Positions 1 through 13,280 of a stretch of 64,000 nucleotides of DNA are shown one piece after another. The stretch is from contig VXAY01003767.1 in the NCBI GenBank assembly GCA_013399855.1, positions 702,002 through 766,001 on the forward strand, given 5' to 3'. Each line of letters starts with the position of its first letter. Position 1 is the stretch's first letter. Position numbers and translations under genes: made by a program. Under the pieces are notes generated by a model. It ran no database searches and had not been told where the DNA came from. It was given only the letters and a program-made list of their open reading frames with translations. The DNA is from Oxyruncus cristatus (lineage: Eukaryota > Chordata > Aves > Passeriformes > Cotingidae).

Positions 1-514
1 GCAAAACCAGAGAAAGACAAGAGAGAAATCAGTTATTTGAAAAGCATTTAACATGTTTTTTGTTAGTATTTTGACAGCATCTCTATTTCCCTTTAGAGTA
101 AAGGTGTCTTTATAAAATAAAGTCCATGGTACACCCTTTCATGTGTGATTAAAGACTTTATTGAGGAAAGAGATCACAAGAGGTGTCAAAATAATATTGG
201 AGAAACTCTGTTTGGGACTCTCTTTCTGGCTCAGTCTCTGGTTGCAGAACAGCAATTCACTCTGCTGTGGTCTGGGTGGGGCAAACACAATTCTTTTTCA
301 GTCAGGGACAAAAGAAAGAAACAAAAAGAATAATTTTAAGCAATGACTGAACTGGCATAACTATCTGAGGGAGGTTATAGCTCTCATTACAGAGGCCTTT
401 TCTTGGTGTTCTATCCTCATAGTACCGTTGGTAGATGAAAGACCCTAGAAGTGGTGATAAACCACCACTTAGATAAGACTTTTGATGCAATTATTCTAAT
501 GACTGATTTTTTTA

Positions 515-550
<36 letters not shown>

Positions 551-3500
551 TTGTTTTTTTTTTTACTAGATTTGGCCTGAGCTTAGTCCTGGAACTTTAT
601 CAGAATATATAAGGAAAATTTTAGGACAGATATTGTTCTTTTTGCCTTAAAGTTCAGCTGAAGATTTCTTATGGCATCTAAGAAACAGATGAGAGAGAAC
701 TCTTGCAGACAATGTTATCCATGCTTTCTGTACGGACAGTTAGTGAAACAGACTGACAGAAAAAGAATAATATTCGGGATATTATATTGGAAACTTCACA
801 TATTCTGTAGCTAAAGCATATTCTTACAAGTGGATGCAGTGCTGAAATTCTGCACCGTAATTGCAAAGAACTTGAGAGTTCACGCTTCCACAGTTACACG
901 TGAATATATCGTCAAAGAACAGCCTAGTTATCCCACAGGAAGGTACTTGCCAGCTGGGTGAATCTGATACTTCTTTTTTTTCCTGAAGTGTGAGCATATA
1001 TTCAACAGTTTTCAGAACTAAATTCAAGGGTTTTTTTTTTTTTTACTCTTAATGTTCCCACATTTTATGACTCACAAATCCTCCTGCACTAATCAGACAA
1101 AACTCTTACTTTCAGGAAAGACTTCTTGTATATTTTTCCTCAGATATAAAGATTATGTAAGAATAGTCACTATCTTCATTCCATCATTCTTAACAAACAG
1201 GTTAAGGGTGATCTGTAGTTTCTTATGTACAGTGCTTAGAGATGTATGTCTGAAGACTGATTTTGAGCTTAGTATAAAGTGTGACGAGCAGGGATTGAAG
1301 TCACTACTAAGAGAAGATGTGTTAGGATTGGAAATGTCACTAGAATGTGAGATGTCACACAGGAACTGTTGAACATCAAAAAGATGTTAATTCATGCACT
1401 TGCTGCCTGGAAGAGAAAACATTTGAAGCTGCAGAGGTTGTAACTTTCATTTCAAGTGGAAAGCATGGAGAGAGCAGTGCACTGGGCAGTCCATTGGGCA
1501 GGAGTGTACAGAGGTGCCTCTTTAACTTGTCATCCCAGGTGGCCACTCAAAACATTAAACAACTGTGTCATTTCACCAGTTGCCAGACACATACCTAACA
1601 GCAACAAAGCGCCAGCAGGAGTTCCTGCAATCTTTCTTATGTTTTAAATTATTAACTTTAGCAAAGAAGCGTATGCGGAGAAAGGTTACGTCTCCTGTGT
1701 CTAGCACATTGGAATGGAGGCTTGAATGGCTTTCATTTACAAAGGTTTTGGAAGAGGTACTGGGAAAATTCTTTTTCTCTTCATACTATGAGCATTGTCT
1801 TTTTCAAGTTTGTCTGGTTATTTATTTACCTATGGCCATTTGAGACATGGATCCATTTGTTTACTTGATACTTTTCCAGACCTGTCTTCAGTCCTTTGGT
1901 TCTTCTCTCTTCACTTAAAGCCATCAGTACAACAATTACTCATCTTTGATGGGATTCTTTTTTAAAACATGAATAAACTATCAACTTACAGAAAAAGAGT
2001 TTAAGGAATTATTCTGGCCTGGAAGTTAAAGTTTTGTAATGCCATCCTATTGTGTTTATCTGCCTTAAAGCTCTTAGTTTGCTGTTTTTCAACCATACTT
2101 TACTCAATGGAGCATTATAATGAGGATATATCAACAGGAAAGGTTAAGACAAGATAGCAGACAAATATTTGGTTCAAAATATGATTTTCATTAATATCTG
2201 TTTATCTAGAACTTAAGACTTCTCAAATATGAGAAATTTCTGTCTTGTTCCCAACCTGGCAAAATAAACTAGTGATAATCTACATGCAAAAATATCTTCC
2301 AGGACCAGTGTTTTGTAGAAATTAATGGGTATAATTTAGGACCCCTGTATAGACACTATGAAAAACTTTCTACCTATTGCACTCTCATATCTGTGATGAC
2401 ACATGATGTACTATTCTACTAGGTTATAGCTTTCTATTGTCATTGCCCATAATGATAATCTTACCCTCATCTGCCTTGCCCTTATGAAAGTACGAAGAAT
2501 TTTCTTGTCAGCTGCAGTTCAGTGCAATAATTTCCCATTTCCAGACCACTGTATTAATGCCTCCTACACGATCACAAACTATCCTCTGACTCATTTTGCA
2601 TTGAGAAATGCTGATAAGTGCATCTGCCTTCATGTGCTTTACACAGCCTCACAGACCACTTGGCCTTTAAATAGTTAGCACTCTAGGTTGCATTTCTTCA
2701 TAATGTAGTAGTCCCTGAATTAAGAGTTTTAAGATTTTAATTGAAATGTATAATTAGGATATCGATTATTTTAAATTTAACAGAAGCAGAAATGATTGAA
2801 TGTAAGCAAAAACTGTCTTAGAAGTAAAGTAAATCAGCTTGTGAAGAGCTTTGTGATGCAGAACTCAATCAGCCAAAGTTGGATCAGTGATCTTCTAATA
2901 CAAAATGGGCAAATTTACAATGCAAATTTACCTTAAAATATAGAATATAATAAACATCATCAGAGAGATCACAAACCAATATTATTCTAACTATACACTA
3001 TGCCTTTACTACACATCTAGATAGGAAGTCAAAAGTCTTCAAGAGCAAAGAATTGTGTGACATATAAACTGTTTAATTGAAACCTGGTCTTTATGGCCAA
3101 ACAGTGCTGTATGATTATCTACATAATGAACAAATGAAGTTAAAATTCCTTTTGACTGGAAGATTTTTGTCCTGTGTTGTTTATTTGTCTTTCAGAACTG
3201 TTAATTCTAGCAAGACTTTCTATATATTTTGAAAACTGTGTTTATTTTCTCAGGAATTTTATTTCAGTTAGGTGTTAAAATAGTACTAGTTTGATTTAGA
3301 AATTTCCATGTCATGCTCCAAATAGAATGAGAAAAATATTCTACTGATGTTAGTGGTGACTTTTGTATTCATAATGTGAATTATTCAGTTTCAGAGTTGT
3401 GTAATTGGTTGGGGGTTTTTTTTGCTGATTTAGTGGGTTTTTTTCTTTTTTTTTTTTTTTTAAATTCATGAGCGAATTTATATTTTTGTCAATCAGTGAC

Positions 3501-4450
3501 AATGGACCATTTGCTCAGGGGATTTGTTTTGCTAGCAACTCTGAATAAGAATGCAAGTTCATTAATAGAATATTTAGGTGCCAGATGTACCATGAAGTAC
3601 TCCCATTTTTTAAATAGAATGATCAACCTCTTCTGTAACAGCAGAGAGAGAGCTTTTCTATTCTTGGCTAGTGTGATGATATCCATGCCACTCAGCACTT
3701 ACTTCTATATTAATGCTCTTCTGCCTGCCAAAAGCAGCACGTTGCATAGCTTTTTTTCAAGTCCCTATTCACCTGAAATAACTTGCTTTCTATTTATCTC
3801 TGTCTCAATTTAGAACGTGATTCATGTCTGCAGTGAAAAACTATCAGGCTTTTAAAGCACATGGAAGCAAGAACTGATCCTGAGGGATCTTCATTGTTTG
3901 GCTCTTGGATGCTGAGCTCCCCAGAGAAGAATTATCTCTGTATCTTACACTGTGTCAACCACATTGTCAGCACCTAATTAGAAAGCAAGAGGATGGAGGC
4001 AAGTGAAGCTGCCTTTTTCACACTTCTGCTGTGATTATTGACCTGTTAAATGCTGCTGTTCTTACTTTTTATCTTTTATGCTGAACTAAGGATTGGATGC
4101 CCCTTCAATATGAAAGGCTAAGGGGAGAGAAACCAAACCAACCCTACTGGGAGTTGAACAGATATCTCCTCTTCCTTTCAGAAGGAAAAGTTTAGATCAA
4201 AGGGAAGTATAGAATTGTGGAAAACTCAGGCTAGAAGAGACATTCCAAATTAATTTCATCCATCTCTGCCTTCTGAGTCAGGATAAACATAACTTTAACA
4301 TATCTGACAGTTTCCCATGTTGGAAATGCATGCATAAAACTCTTGTATAGTCACACTAACACATGACCAGCCTTACAAGGAGATGTTTTTCCCATTATAT
4401 CTAACCTAGATATCTCTTGTTTAATACTGACTTTATTCACTGTCGTTCTC
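1..4450. other. AT-rich non-coding stretch, no gene seen
   Basis: I see no convincing gene, RNA or mobile element here. Open frames of 60-106 codons occur on both strands but have AT-driven composition, no recognisable domain and no supporting splice signals. The only distinct structure is the microsatellite at 515-550 plus short T tracts near 1031-1044 and 3447-3461. Confidence 0.6.
515..550. repeat. (AC)n(AT)n compound microsatellite
   Basis: About 16 bases of alternating AC pass directly into about 20 bases of alternating AT, followed by a T-rich run. This is a simple length-variable repeat with no coding content. Confidence 0.9.
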
Positions 4451-4452
4451 CT

Positions 4453-4505
4453 AAAAAGAAAAAAAAAAGAAAAAAAAAAAGAAAAAAAAAAGAAAAAAGA
4501 GAGAA
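4453..4505. repeat. A-rich (A5-10 G)n simple repeat
   Basis: Runs of 5-10 A separated by single G bases extend about 50 bp, directly before a CR1 3' end. It may be an expanded A-rich insertion point or unrelated simple sequence. Confidence 0.85.
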
Positions 4506-4534
4506 AGGGTTGTGCTGCCAGCCTTCAACCTTCA

Positions 4535-4702
4535 GTTTTTTGCCCAGAGAAATTGTGAATGTCCCATCCCTGGAAGTGTTCAAGGCCAGCCTGGATTGAA
4601 CTCTGAGCAACCAGGGTCAATGGAAGATGTCCCGGCATGGGGATTGGAACCAGATGATCCCTGAGGTCCCTTTCAACCCAAACCATTTATGATTCTATGA
4701 TA
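4535..4702 (+). mobile_element. CR1 LINE, 3'-end fragment
   Basis: The sequence has the end of CR1 ORF2 and its 3' UTR in sense orientation: a segment meaning roughly 'valid for the final LxVFKASLD' at 4565-4600, the '...GATGATCCCTGAGGTCCC' block, and a tail ending in ATTCTATGA at 4691-4699. CR1 copies are usually 5'-truncated and end in this short repeat rather than poly-A, which fits. Similarity was judged by eye from knowledge of the family, not by alignment. Confidence 0.85.
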
Positions 4703-5369
4703 TCTCTGCACTAAACAGGCACAGTTCTTTTAACTTTTCTTCTCAGTTCATGATTCTAAATTTCATCATTTGTGTCCTCATCTGAATGTTCTCCTGTTTG
4801 TGTATAACCTTATTTTAATAAGGTACATAGAATGAAAAGCCATGTTCCATCTAAGGTCTTACCATCGTTAAATGGAGCAGAATAATGCCTCCTTTGTCTT
4901 GCATATGACTCTCTGTTGACATACCTGAGAAAATTTGTCTTTTGTACACAGACAATGTGATAACATTTTCAATCTATTTGGCCAGCAGTCAGAGCATTCA
5001 GATTCTTTTATTCAGCTCTGGGGATTTTTTTTACTTTTTTTTTCCCCTCTTTTCTTCTTTTTAATTCTTACCATTTTGAATGTTAAGTTAGTTACTAAGA
5101 ATAATGATGCTATTATGTACCCCTGGCTACTTTGTTTGCATCAGAATATGCTATGTTAAGGAAAAAAATTGTAACATTCAGTACCCGTGAGGACTGCTGT
5201 GCTTTTACCAAAGCAAGATAAAATTAGAAGGGATGTTTTATATGTTCCTTGCGAGCATTGCTTTGATGAACATGCATTGTGTGTCAGCTGGATGCTATAA
5301 CTATTATCTGACTTTAACTGTTTTGTGATAATTTGGGGGTGGATCTCACTTGTCTTTTTTTCTGCTGCC

Positions 5370-6845
5370 CCAGCCTACTGTCTGGGGAGATTTGTTGCTT
5401 GCCAGGGTGGACTCAGACACTACAGTGAGACTTCTGAGGCTTGTCCTTCTGCTTTTCCACATGTACACCAAAGGTGAGCCCAGGAGAGGCTTGGAGCACA
5501 TCAGGCATGACTACGTGGTGCTGGAGGATGATGTAACAGTTGTAAGGCTGTTGGCAACAACAACATGTTACATTTTATCACCATGGACTCTTTTTGGTCA
5601 CGGACTGCTAGGAGGAGGCAGGATCCACCTGAGCACCTAGGAAAGCATCCTTACTAACAGGCTGGTGAGGGAAGCTGCAGCAGCAAATAAGCTGACTACC
5701 CATATGTGAGAGAGGAAGTGGGCTGGGCTGAGGAGCAAATGGTGTGCAATTAGATGGACAGGAAACAGCTTGAAAACAAGAAAACAGCACAAGGGTGACT
5801 ATTCCAAGTATGTCCACACAAATAGGGAAATGCTGAGGGGACAAATTGTTAGCAATCTCTCATATATTTTCTGAGAAATTAGCATGACTGGAAGCCATAT
5901 GAAATGTCTGTATACCAGTGAAGCATAGACAACAAACAAGGAGTTAGAACTCTGTGTGCAGTTGGGATCACAGAGATGTGAGACGGCCCACCTGACTGGA
6001 GAGCTACAATGGCTGGATACAGGCTCCTTAGGAAAGACAGACTGGGATGGTAGTGAATGGGTGTTGCCCTTTGCGTAAGAGAGCAGTGGTAATGTGAGAA
6101 GCTCTGCCTTACCATGTGTATGAGACCACTGAGACCTCATGGATCAGGATAAACAATCATTTTAACGTAGGTGATGTTGTGGAGGGTGTCTGCCTCTGAC
6201 TTCTTGACCAGAGTAATTGGGCCTGTTATAGTGCGGGCTTCATTAGACGACTGAAAGAAGCTTCACGTTCTGTGATTCCCAGGGGAGAGTTCAACCACTT
6301 GGTGTCTGGAAAAGAGCAACACAGCAGGGCAACAGCGATCTGACAGGTGTCTGCAGTGCAGTGGTGATAACTTCCTCATTCATGTGATGAAGAGAGGAGG
6401 TACTCTGCTCAACCTCAGACTTACAGAAAAGGAATAACTTGTTGGGATTGGGAAGATCAGAGACAACCTTAGCTGCTTAGTTGAGTTTATGATCCCAAAA
6501 GAAGAACATAAAAACTGAAAAGCAGGATCACAACCCTGGACTTCAGAAGAGGAGACTTTGACCTGTTCAGAAATCTTGAAATAATCCTATGGGTGATGGA
6601 GAAAAGATTTTCAAGGAAAACTTTCTCCAATGGTCCATTCAGACAAGCAGGAAATCAAGCAAAAATGGCAAAAGGCCTTCTTGGATGAATACGATGAACT
6701 TCTGACTAGACTCAAACATAAAAAAAAGTATAGATGTGATGGAAGCAGGAGCAGCTGACCTGGCAGGAAACTGGAAACACTTTCCAAGGAGGAATAGGTG
6801 CAGTTAGAAAAGCCAAAACTGCCCTGGTATTGAATTTAGTTGTTT
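5370..6845 (+). mobile_element. Decayed CR1-type LINE with endonuclease-domain region of ORF2
   Basis: Several blocks in sense orientation match the CR1 ORF2 apurinic endonuclease and its link to the reverse transcriptase. A GGATCCACCT block lies near 5621. A segment at about 6394-6430 reads LLNLRLTEKE, close to the family LLDLxLTNKE. Another near 6517-6560 reads KSRITTLDFRR then DFDLFRNL. The right end near 6815-6840 reads VRKAKTALVLN, just before where the RT domain would start. Frames change repeatedly and stops are frequent, so it is an old inactive copy. Left and right limits are approximate. It has no 3' tail, so it is truncated or deleted at its 3' side. Confidence 0.75.
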
Positions 6846-9800
6846 AAAAAAAATTTTTTAGGGGACGAGCATTCCTCTACCTCTATAAGCCAAAAATACT
6901 TCTTCTTCTCAGGTGTTTCCATAACTCTATTCAATGCAGCCATCACTCGGAAGTTCAGTTCAACTCAAGTATGGCATTATCTCTAGTACCCACCATAACT
7001 GCTATGAAACCCCCAAGGTTAAATCCATAGCCAAGAGTTTTGTGACTTTGTTTTTTGTTTCTCAAAGTGTAAATGTGATGGATGAAATTTTGAGATAATG
7101 CAATTCGGAAATCATCACTGGATGTAATTGCAGGGGAAAATGGAAAGTGCACAGTGACAGCTTTCAAATATTTAGAATTAAAGAGATAGCATTAATTTGT
7201 CTAGGACAGATGAATAATTTTTTTTTTTTAAATACAAGTTAACTTATGGAATGAACAGATGTAGATGAAAAGCGGAGCATAAAAAGATTCACAGATTCAG
7301 ATAGTTCAGCGTCAAAGTACTCTGAAGGAAATCACTAAGAGGTAATTACTATTTTAAGTTCTGAAATTTTCCTATCTGCAAAACCACTTTCTCCTGCTTT
7401 TATTTCTAATGCTGAACCTTTCTTTCAAATGGCCTGTTAGACAGGAATATAATTTATAACTTATTAAGGACAAAAAGAAATGGGAAGGAAACATTTGGTA
7501 AAAAATACTGATGATATACTGATTTCTTCCATTTTCTTACTTGGTATCAATCTACATAACAAACTTATTATGAAATAAACCATATGTTTTCTTCTTCCCT
7601 AATACATTTTCAGCCCACAAAACAATCTATTTCAAAGTAACAGCTTGGATCTGAGACACAGGGCAGCAGATTTCCCATAGTGTATTCTCATTTGTAACTC
7701 CTGGGCCTTACATCGCTTCTGGGGCTGAGCAGGTTGGGTGTGTACCTTGTCCATTGCCTTGGCACCATTCGCTTTCCCTCTAGAGAAACACTGGTTCAAG
7801 CAGTTGTCCTTAGGATCCAGCTTGATTTTTTGCACCGTTTTCCTTCCCCTCTTCTCTGTCTTTTTTCTTCTCTGTGGCTTAAACCACAATATCGTCTGCT
7901 CTACCTGAAGTCTGACCCTCAAGAGCCTTGTGGAAGGCGTGAGAAAGCACAAATGCACGCTGTGACATGCACTTTCTCAGTACAGCATTTCTCGTCCTTT
8001 ATCCACTGTGAGACAGCACGGGTCATCACAAATAAGTGAAGGCTGAGCATAGTATTCTGTGTCACTCCTGTCTGCTCACTGAACTCCTATTGTTCATAAA
8101 ATCGCTTCATCCTGAACTGAGGAAATTCCTGCGGAGGATGAAAATCTGAAATTCTGACCTCTCATATCTTCAAGACTCTCCTGCAGCTGAATTCTGCCGT
8201 TGTGTATTATATGCTTTTATCAGATGACTTCTTTCCCAGCAACCAAATTCTCCTTGCTGGAAGTTCATGAATGTTTACACCTGAAGAGGGGATGATTTTC
8301 TCACTCTTATTAGCAGAGTACTCTTTCCCTCTCTTTGACTTCTCCCTTTCCTTGCACTCTAGGCAAATAAAGTTCAGCTTAAATCAGTAAAATAGCAACA
8401 AAGAGTAATGGAATATTTGCAAACAAACTGGAATTGGCAGGTGAATTAAAATAGTATGCTAAGTGGTTAGAATACTGTGGAGAATTAACAATTCGTACAG
8501 AAAGATTCACCAAGTTTTTAACAGTATAATTTAATATATATTTAAAGGGATGTTTTGAGGGTATAGGAGTATAAATGTTTTCTTTTTAATTTTTATAATC
8601 CAAATAGTTCTTATCAGGAGAATACATTCTTTTCAAACACAACATTACTACTGGTTTCTGGTCCGATCGTAGTACTGGTGTCAGTAGCTCATTAGAATGG
8701 AGATCCTTACTGTTCCAACTTATTTAATAGTTAGGCTTCAATGTTTCTCTGCGTCTTCCAAAAATGGACAAAACTGTCTTTATAGAAACTTAACGAAATC
8801 ATATAGTATGTGCTAATACAGTTGGAAGACAGTTTAGGATCCAAATATAATGTCTTATTTAGTCTATTCAGGAAGGGTAAAGGGGTCACTCAAAATATTT
8901 TCTCTCCTGAAAGCTGATTTTCTTGGTGAACAGAAGAGCCCCAGAGAAAGTTCATCTTTATAAAATTTTAAGCCTCCTTTTCATCTGCAATTGTTTTTTC
9001 ATCACTGCTTATTGCAAGCAGATGAAGAAAGCTGTGTTTCTATGTGGAGCTTCAGCAAACCAAGTGGGACCTGGTAACCTGTCTCTGCTGTAGAGCTAAG
9101 TTAGCTTTGCAGTTTTGAAAAGATCACTAATTATTTCTGGTGGAGAGCATTACTTCCTAAGGGTAGCTGCTTTGAAGGCAGCTCTGTTACCAACAGTCTG
9201 AGAACTATGAGCTTGTCCTGACCTTTTGATAAATGAGAGCACATTGAAAATGTCTGTGTGCTAGTCTGGCTTACAACAGGATATGATTCTCTTCATTTGT
9301 TCACTTGCCTGCATCAGCTGGTGTAACTGTCTTGATATAAAACCAGCTCTGGTAGTACTCCACCTAAGCTTTAAGCTTCTGCAGAGATGTAGAAATGTGT
9401 TTAGACAGAGGGGCACTTCAGTATATTTTGTTTTGCTGTGTTGAATTTTGCCTTTCTGGAGTTGCAGAGCTGATGTTGAAGTTTCAATATTGTTTTATTT
9501 GTATATAGTTTTGAACCGAGAGGAGTGCATGAGATTGATGTGCAGTCCAGATCCATACATGTGGGACTGGTGAAACTTACAGTGAACAGGATGTCATAGA
9601 TACAAAATTTAAAAATGAATAAACTCCCTGAATACAAGTAAAGGTATCTAAGCAACTTCCTTCTGTAGAAACAAAATCAGCTAATCTTATTGGACAGCAA
9701 AAGAACAAAAAACCCCCCCAAACCCAAAGCAAATAAAATAAAAAAATTAAGTAGGTGACACATGATGAAAAAAAAGTAGAAAGGCTGAAAATCTCTACCC

Positions 9801-12200
9801 AAAAGAATTGGGATCAAATTTTACATAAGATTTATCTTGACTTTTAATTCCTTGTAGCAAGTGCAGGGAGTGGGGAGGAAATTACACCATTATTTTATTA
9901 TTTCTCCAAAAGATTTTCTCAACTTCAACTATTTCTCTGCTGCAGAATTTTAGTTTAGTTGTTTGATCCTTTAAATCCTTTAGGGTTGGTCTAAAGTCTT
10001 TTATACCTCTATATTTCTGAGATTTGGTTTCCAAGAAAAATATTAGAAAATTATGTATCTTAAAAATATGAAAGCTTGCATTTTTTCCCTTTAAATAATA
10101 GCAGATAAAAATAGGTGGAACTGCAAAATATGAGATAACATCCTGCTGAAACAGGTTCATGGAGGATAACAAGCTTAGGGCACTTCCTTACTAAGCAGAG
10201 GCCTGTGGACCATGAATGATCTTGCCTTCTCCTACTTTCTGTTCAGGAAGCAGGATGACGTGACCATGGGCATCAGTGGCAGTGTCTGGAGTGAGCGGCA
10301 GGCAGACAAAGCCTATTTTTATCAGATGTAATGTTAAATTTTTATTTAGCTTTTTTGAAGTGTTCACACATGGAGTGTCACCTTGGGTTGTGCATGTGTA
10401 GGGGTGAAGGTGTGTGGGCGTGCTTTTTTCCTGTAGAAATGTTTCTCCGAGCGGGAGGTTTTCGTCCCACACGTACCCAGCTGAAAGCAAAGAAACTGTG
10501 TTTAGAAAGATGCTAAATAAAGTAAGTGGTTGAACAGAGAAGAAGGAGGATGAAAGAATTCTGCTGATGCTGGTGTCAAAATAAAATGGAACAATTGCTT
10601 GAAACAAAAGCCTGGAATATTTCAGTGTCCTTAGAAGATTTAATTAGAACTATGTAGGCCTGATTCTCCATTGTTTGTACCTTACATAATCATACAAATT
10701 GCTCAAGATACCATATTGTAAGAAGGGGAGCCATTTACATTGTTCATCAAGAGTGAAAATACCTTAATGTTGCTGCATAGTTTCAAATAAAATACATATA
10801 CAAAAAAAGAGTAGTTATAATACCTGTGTTTGAAAATAGTTATGATAGAATGTAGAACAGCCAAGAATTTCCAAAGTGTTTCTGTTTTAATTTGGCTGTT
10901 TGTGCATAGTTCTCACTATTAACATAACATTTATTATTTGAATACCAGCAAATTATACAATTATATCAAGAGTCATATCTGGAAAGTCTCCACTGAATTT
11001 GCAAGGCAACCTTAGCTTTGCAAGGTACCTATTATAGTACACCACAATGTTGCAATATTACATATTATTGAGAAACTGGGATATGTTGTTTGGCAAATGT
11101 AACACAAGAGTTAACTAATAAATTTTAAGACAGAGGGGATTTTAATTATTCTGGTAGAAAAGATTTTATCTCTTTGTTCCTACTTGACCATATGTGTAAT
11201 GTACATTTTTCTAGAAAATGCACAGCACAGCAGCAGAGAAGAAGACTGGTTGTTATAAGGTCCTGGCTGACTGTCATTTGGGTAAGTTGGGAATCCTCTG
11301 GAAGGTGGAAGATGGCATCACCATACACATAATTTCCCTATTAAGCATGTTTACATATCTGGAGTTCAGGGTGGCATGAAACAAATAGGACCCAGGAGAA
11401 GATGAAGAGACTTCAAGGCTTCTGAGGAGAATGTGGGTAGCAGTAGGGCTTGCTCATATTGGAAGGTGACAGCAAAGACTGCACAATGAAGAAGGGCAAG
11501 ACTTCTCTGGGAGGAATATGCAGTTTATTGTAAAGCAGGCAGCTGCTGGAAGTTAGAGGTCTGAGGAAAGGGTCTGACCTCAAAGAATGTGATGTACCAG
11601 AGAGAGGATTGATTTCTATCACTTTTTCATTTACTTCCCTAGCAGATCTCAATGAATCTGCAGATCTGCATCTGCCAGGTACAAAAAATTGCCTGTTTTA
11701 ATGCAGTGAATTTTGAGGGACTGCACTTCAAGGAGCATATTTTGAAAGTGTAGAGTTCCATCATGGCAGTCATTTAGTCTAATTTGAATAACACTTAGGC
11801 TTCCATGGATAAAAATTCTTGCTGGAACTAGCATGATAACTTAAATGATTATCCAGCCTTGGCAGTCAACTTCAGCAATAGAAATTTAGCTGTCTTTGGC
11901 AAGCTGTCCAAGGAGTTAATTAGCTTCACTGTATTGTACCTTCTGTTTAATTTAGTGAATTTATCTCTCTTCTGTCCTTGTCTGTCACTAACTTTCAGTC
12001 TCTTTGATTGCAGTCTACATGGATCTTCAAGTTCGTAATAATTTTCTTCTAGGTAAACTCATTAGACACAGTTCCTTTTGTCTTTCAATATTTCAATGTT
12101 TTAATCATATTTCTGGTCTCCTAAGGCAGAGGGAATGTAATTTTATTGTGCTGTGTTCCATTGATAAAAATTACAGGTTAGACTTTTTCATTCACTGTTT
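6846..12200. other. Unassigned AT-rich stretch
   Basis: No mobile element or gene could be supported here. A somewhat GC-richer patch at 7680-7990 has open frames on both strands, including a basic minus-strand stretch, but neither a clear acceptor nor a recognisable family. A strong donor-like GGGTAAGT sits at 11279-11286 with no convincing upstream exon. The rest looks like intron or desert sequence. Confidence 0.5.
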
Positions 12201-12205
12201 CACAG

Positions 12206-12267
12206 AGACAGAACAAGTCTCTGAAGTTACAGGCTCCCACAATGGGACTCTATCCTGCCAAAACTAA
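12206..12267 (+). pseudogene. Possible decayed Ig-like exon start
   Basis: A good splice acceptor (pyrimidine-rich run ending CACAG at 12205) is followed by an open stretch in phase 1 that ends at TAA 12265-12267. The short reading has the pattern V..VTGS..GTLSC, which resembles the A-B strands of an Ig domain up to the first cysteine. No matching C-strand Trp or F-strand Cys follows, so if it was an Ig exon it is broken. The phase-1 start agrees with the V-set exon about 1 kb downstream. It is short enough that coincidence is possible. Confidence 0.25.
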
Positions 12268-13280
12268 TGGAATAATTTCTTCCTAGGTCATATATTTACT
12301 TTCCAGTTGTTGCCACAGTTAGAGGCAAACACATTAAAAATATACAATAGTGATTTCTTTAACTTAAAAACATCTAATAAAAATAAGGATCTCACTGAAG
12401 AACTTGAAAGATCAATGATTTTACAGTGCAGGAAAAACGGTGTCATGGTTGATCATTAATCTTTTCCAAAATTAAATTCTTCAGAAAGATGACAGTGCTA
12501 GTCCTAACTTAGGAGACATAGGCATGACAAAGTTGATGTCAGAAATCAAGGGGCTCTGAATGTCAGAGAAATTGACAATCTTTCAATTGAAGACTTTTAA
12601 AAATTTATTTTCTTAATCAGTGAATTATATTACTAAAAACAATAGCTCAGAGCAAGGGGATTGCAGTCAAAATTATTTAAGATATAATATATCTATGGTT
12701 TCTACATGATCGAAGTCTTGTATTTGTCTGGAAGTCGTCTTTCATACCACAGAAAGACTACCACAGAGGTTTTTCCCAAGTAGAGCATATGAAAGGATAA
12801 GAATTTTTTATTGAAGAGGAAAGGGTTGTGAATGGGGGGATTGCAGCTCATAGGCTGGAATGACTTTTAACATAATTTACTAATGCATATCCTGAGGGTC
12901 ACATCAAACCACTTTCTTATGATAACTAGTGTGAAAGCAGAACAAGACTATCACAAATTTAATTAGACTGGCTGCATAATTTATGCTGCTGAATACTGCT
13001 GAAATTGTTAATAGAACATTCATGTACTCAAAATGCATAGAAATAGCTTTCTTGGGGTGTCATCACAGCCTCACAGTTCTATAAGCAGTTTTGTCTAAAT
13101 GTGCACAAAAATATAATTATAGATGGGTATATATGATATTTTTCAGCATTTCAAATGATTTGAATATCTTTTTGCTGTAAGTCAATTTCATTAATATTTG
13201 CCATATAGGAACTGTTGATATTAAATTTCCCTTGAATGAGTTATAAGCAGGTTTTTGTTGGGTTTTGTGTTTTTCAACAG

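Noticed and set aside
7632..7958. 108-codon minus-strand frame with a basic, Cys-containing stretch
   Set aside because: It looked like a heparin-binding exon, but the acceptor lacks a pyrimidine tract and no family could be recognised. Frames on both strands are open here.
10191..10607. 138-codon minus-strand frame
   Set aside because: No domain, no splice context, composition like its surroundings, and an opposite-strand frame is also open.
11222..11286. Possible leader exon ending at a strong GGGTAAGT donor in phase 1
   Set aside because: The reading from its ATG is not hydrophobic, and the hydrophobic alternative frame has no ATG.
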